Source: an uncultured Eubacteriales bacterium (lineage in GTDB: Bacteria > Bacillota > Clostridia > Oscillospirales > Feifaniaceae). Taken from it: 20,952 nucleotides of DNA. The stretch is taken from positions 1-20,952 of the forward strand of contig CABRXB010000001.1 of the NCBI GenBank assembly GCA_902474785.1, read 5' to 3'. The notes below the pieces were generated by a model that saw nothing but the letters and a program-made list of their open reading frames with translations, ran no database searches and was not told where the DNA came from. Shown here piece by piece: positions 18,945-20,952 of the stretch (within the stretch, counting starts at the first letter, position 1; every line of letters starts with the position of its first letter). A program made the position numbers and the translations under genes.

Positions 18945-20183
18945 ATGACGACGTTTGAAGACCTTTACCGCCGTTTTTTGGGCGACGCTGTCAGGGGGGA
19001 TTTTTCAAAAACGGATGCCGGCGAGGTTGACAGGTATCACCTCGACTGCCTGCTTCACCCGGAAAAGCACGCACCTGTGTGGCGCGTTGGCAACTGCAAT
19101 TGTGACAAGGGGGAGTGCCGTTGCGCCGCGGCCTGCCTGTTTGACGCCATCGTGCGTGACGAACAGGGCAATGTGACGCTGGACGCCACGCGCTGTTCAG
19201 GGTGCGGGGCCTGTATTGAAGCCTGCAAATCGGGTATGCTGACCACCAGCAGAGATGTGCTGCCCGCGCTGGACGCCGTAAAGCACGCCGACGGCCTGGT
19301 GTACGCCCTGATTGCACCGGCTTTTCTGGGTCAGTTTTCACAGGAGGTCACGCCGGGTAAGCTGCGCGCGGCATTTAAGGCGCTGGGCTTCGACGGCATG
19401 ATCGAAGTGGCGCTTTTCGCAGACGTGCTCACGCTCAAGGAGGCGCTGGAATTCGACCGCAACATCAACAGCGAAGAGGATTTCCAGCTCACGAGCTGTT
19501 GTTGTCCCATGTGGATCGCCATGATTCGCAAGGTCTATCATGAGCTCATGCCTCATGTCCCGGGCTCGGTGTCGCCCATGATCGCGGCGGGGCGAATGGT
19601 CAAAAAGCTTCACCCCAATGCGCTGACCATCTTCATCGGTCCCTGCCTGGCAAAAAAGGCCGAGGCGAGAGAGCCTGATCTCAAGGGCGCTGTCGACTAT
19701 GTGCTCACCTTTCAGGAGGTTGCCGACATCTTTGAGGCTGCGGGAATCCGTCCGGAGGAGATGGAGGAGTCGGAGCGGGATCACTCGTCGCGCGCCGGGC
19801 GCATCTATGCGCGGGTGGGCGGCGTGAGCGAGGCCGTGCGCGCCACGGTTGAGCGGTTGAACCCCGAGCGTCCCATCCGCATCAAGACGCGGCAGGCGGA
19901 CGGTGTGCCAGCCTGCAAAGCCATGATCGAGGCCCTGCGCCGCGGCGAACGCGACGCCAACTTTTTTGAGGGCATGGGTTGTGTGGGCGGCTGCGTGGGC
20001 GGCCCCATGGTGATGATTGACGCGAAAAAAGGCGCGGCAAATGTCGACCGGTATGGGGAGGAAGCCGCCTATCCCACGCCGCTTGACAACCCCTATGTGC
20101 TTGAACTTTTGCGCAGGCTGGGTTTTCATACGGTGGAGGATCTGCTCGAGACGGGGGATCTTTTCACCCGCACTTTTGATTGA
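18945..20183 (+). CDS. [FeFe]-hydrogenase-like protein with N-terminal ferredoxin-type clusters (group B/D-like)
   Basis: This 412-residue cytoplasmic protein has the H-cluster domain of [FeFe] hydrogenases, which interconvert protons and H2, here probably with ferredoxin. The three H-cluster motifs are present in variant form: 'TSCCCPMW' (183-190, one extra Cys), 'GPCLAKKAEA' (232-241, Cys234) and 'EGMGCVGGCVGGP' (342-354, Cys346 and Cys350). The third form recalls the poorly studied group B hydrogenases rather than group A ('MACPGGC'). The N-terminus has a standard 4Fe-4S motif C84-x2-C87-x2-C90-x3-C94 and a second cluster region with unusual spacing, Cys at 51, 53, 58, 60 and 64. It is shorter than most group A enzymes. 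AAAGGAGGG precedes the ATG at 18945. No hydE, hydF or hydG maturation gene is in the window, so maturation must be provided elsewhere or the protein may not be a catalytic hydrogenase. Confidence 0.85.
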   Translation: MTTFEDLYRRFLGDAVRGDFSKTDAGEVDRYHLDCLLHPEKHAPVWRVGNCNCDKGECRCAAACLFDAIVRDEQGNVTLDATRCSGCGACIEACKSGMLTTSRDVLPALDAVKHADGLVYALIAPAFLGQFSQEVTPGKLRAAFKALGFDGMIEVALFADVLTLKEALEFDRNINSEEDFQLTSCCCPMWIAMIRKVYHELMPHVPGSVSPMIAAGRMVKKLHPNALTIFIGPCLAKKAEAREPDLKGAVDYVLTFQEVADIFEAAGIRPEEMEESERDHSSRAGRIYARVGGVSEAVRATVERLNPERPIRIKTRQADGVPACKAMIEALRRGERDANFFEGMGCVGGCVGGPMVMIDAKKGAANVDRYGEEAAYPTPLDNPYVLELLRRLGFHTVEDLLETGDLFTRTFD

Positions 20184-20253
20184 GAAGTTGCAAATTCTCT
20201 TTTAAAATCGGGGCGTTTGGCTTGGGCCACAGCCAGATTTGACAGGAAGAATC

Positions 20254-20287
20254 AAACGTGGCGCAGCGTAAGCTGCGCCACGTTTTG
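20254..20287 (+). terminator. Terminator of the hydrogenase-like gene
   Basis: AAACGTGGCGCAGC (20254-20267) and its exact complement (20272-20285) form a 14-base-pair stem closed by a GTAA tetraloop and ending in TTTT. Confidence 0.9.
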
Positions 20288-20362
20288 TATTGTTGAAAAA
20301 GGACCACAGAACAGTATTTGGCAGCTTTTCGGTTTGCAAAGCGGCTGTCTTTTCAAGGGGCT

Positions 20363-20472
20363 CGCATGCTGTGGAGGCGATGCACAGGTTCGGTCTCCTG
20401 ACGTTGCAGCAGGGGGCAAAGCCGCAAATCGCTGTGAAGCTGCGGCGGCCTGGGTTTGGAACACAGCATGCG
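20363..20472. repeat. Long-range 11-base inverted repeat
   Basis: CGCATGCTGTG (20363-20373) and CACAGCATGCG (20462-20472) are perfect complements separated by 88 bases. They could close a structured RNA or be a pair of regulator sites; no gene overlaps them. Confidence 0.5.
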
Positions 20473-20573
20473 CGAAAAGGGCTTCATTTAACGGCCCGGA
20501 AAAAAGCGAAGGAAGGCGGGGCTCTGCGCACTGTCCAAACATCGGGTTTTGCAATAGAGCGAAGGAATTTTGT

Positions 20574-20831
20574 ATGAGTTTCAAACAATTTGCGCACACT
20601 AGAGGCGAGGTGATGTTTGTGAATACAAATGCCGACGCGCTGGAAAAGGGCGACATTCCGCTGGGTTTTGTCATGGCGCTTGCTCAAAACGAAAAGGCGC
20701 TCAACCATTTTGCCTCAATTTCAAATGAGGAGCGGGTTGCTCTGATTGCAGGGTCAAGGGGCGTGAGCTCCAAAAAGGAGATGCAGGCCTATGTTGACAA
20801 CATGGTGTATCAGACCCCTTCGAGGCAGTAG
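20574..20831 (+). CDS. Small conserved protein of unknown function (85 aa)
   Basis: The protein has a basic N-terminus and a helical core 'LEKGDIPLGFVMALAQNEKA' (23-42), then 'LNHFASISNEERVALIAGSR' and 'SKKEMQAYVDNM'. I have the impression of similar short clostridial proteins and of the C-terminal part of YdeI/OmpD-associated-type proteins (pattern P-x-G-F-x-M-A-L-A-Q-N, then F-x-x-L/I-S and a final YV/LV-x-x-M/L), but cannot name a function. The ATG at 20574 follows GAAGGAA at 8 bases; ATG at 20613 (72 residues, after AGAGG) is an alternative that keeps the whole conserved core. No signal peptide or membrane helix is seen. A terminator follows 13 bases after the stop. Confidence 0.7.
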   Translation: MSFKQFAHTRGEVMFVNTNADALEKGDIPLGFVMALAQNEKALNHFASISNEERVALIAGSRGVSSKKEMQAYVDNMVYQTPSRQ

Positions 20832-20844
20832 CCCCATGGCGGAC

Positions 20845-20878
20845 AGCGAAAAAGGCCCCATTCGGGGCCTTTTTCGCT
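20845..20878. terminator. Strong bidirectional terminator after the small conserved gene
   Basis: AGCGAAAAAGGCCCC (20845-20859) and its exact complement (20864-20878) form a 15-base-pair stem with an ATTC loop; the T-rich half makes it a terminator on the plus strand and, by symmetry, on the minus strand. The remaining 74 bases hold nothing I can identify. Confidence 0.9.
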
Positions 20879-20952
20879 GAAGCGATGGAGGGCGCAAATC
20901 GCCCAAAAGAAAAGCGTCAAAATAGAGAATGGCAGCCGGCTTGTGTCAGCCC

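Larger units (their letters stand above)
20184..20573. other. Gap after the hydrogenase-like gene: terminator plus non-coding stretch
   Basis: Beyond the terminator at 20254-20287 no gene is supported. The stretch holds an 11-base inverted repeat (20363-20373 and 20462-20472) and GC-rich local hairpins between its arms, for example GCCGC/GCGGC near 20420-20450. No well-spaced promoter for the following small gene was found. Confidence 0.45.

Overview
The window looks like chromosomal DNA of an anaerobic, GC-rich Gram-positive bacterium of class Clostridia, possibly a gut Oscillospirales/Ruminococcaceae relative. This rests on the strong AGGAGG-type ribosome sites, an ECF sigma factor paired with an RsgI/PepSY-type membrane partner, a Na/Pi-PhoU transporter, a short [FeFe]-hydrogenase-like protein and a large GGDEF/EAL protein. 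The lineage is an inference from gene content. I saw no rRNA, CRISPR array, transposase or phage gene.

Layout. 1-2077 (+): the end of a rimI-type acetyltransferase gene, a 748-base gap full of short repeats, then tsaD (tRNA t6A synthesis). 2078-3655 (+): a gap with four near-consensus DnaA boxes, then a PLP enzyme of the threonine aldolase type and its terminator. 3656-6159 (+): a diverged 150-base direct repeat, then the sigma factor and its membrane partner. 6160-8112 (-): two coupled genes for exported proteins (a small secreted protein and an alpha-solenoid protein) behind a clear promoter and a possible 12-residue leader peptide. 8306-10114 (-): Na/phosphate cotransporter with a PhoU-like tail. 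10258-10421 (+): tRNA-Leu(UAG) with its own promoter and terminator. 10530-11090 (+): Cys-rich flavodoxin-like reductase. 11213-14903 (+): a REC-PAS-GGDEF-PAS-PAS-GGDEF-EAL cyclic-di-GMP gene, broken into two frames. 15434-18380 (-): a two-gene operon for an alkaline-phosphatase-superfamily enzyme and a winged-helix/LicC-like nucleotidylyltransferase. 18829-20287 (+): an [FeFe]-hydrogenase-like protein behind a structured leader. 20574-20878 (+): a small conserved protein.

The observation most worth following is at 12057-12080. Three perfect copies of the octamer GGCCGGGC lie exactly where the cyclic-di-GMP gene changes frame, and loss of one copy would restore a single 1177-residue protein. 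This is what a phase-variable (slipped-strand) switch of a c-di-GMP enzyme would look like; an assembly or sequencing indel is the main alternative. Other leads are the promoter/operator dyad and unusual enzyme pair at 15513-18380, the structured leader and extra cysteines of the hydrogenase-like gene, the DnaA-box cluster at 2141-2238 and the leader peptide at 8015-8053.

The genes are mostly independent transcription units ending in strong hairpin terminators. Long gene-poor gaps separate several of them, and these gaps share short AAAGCC-rich repeats rather than genes.
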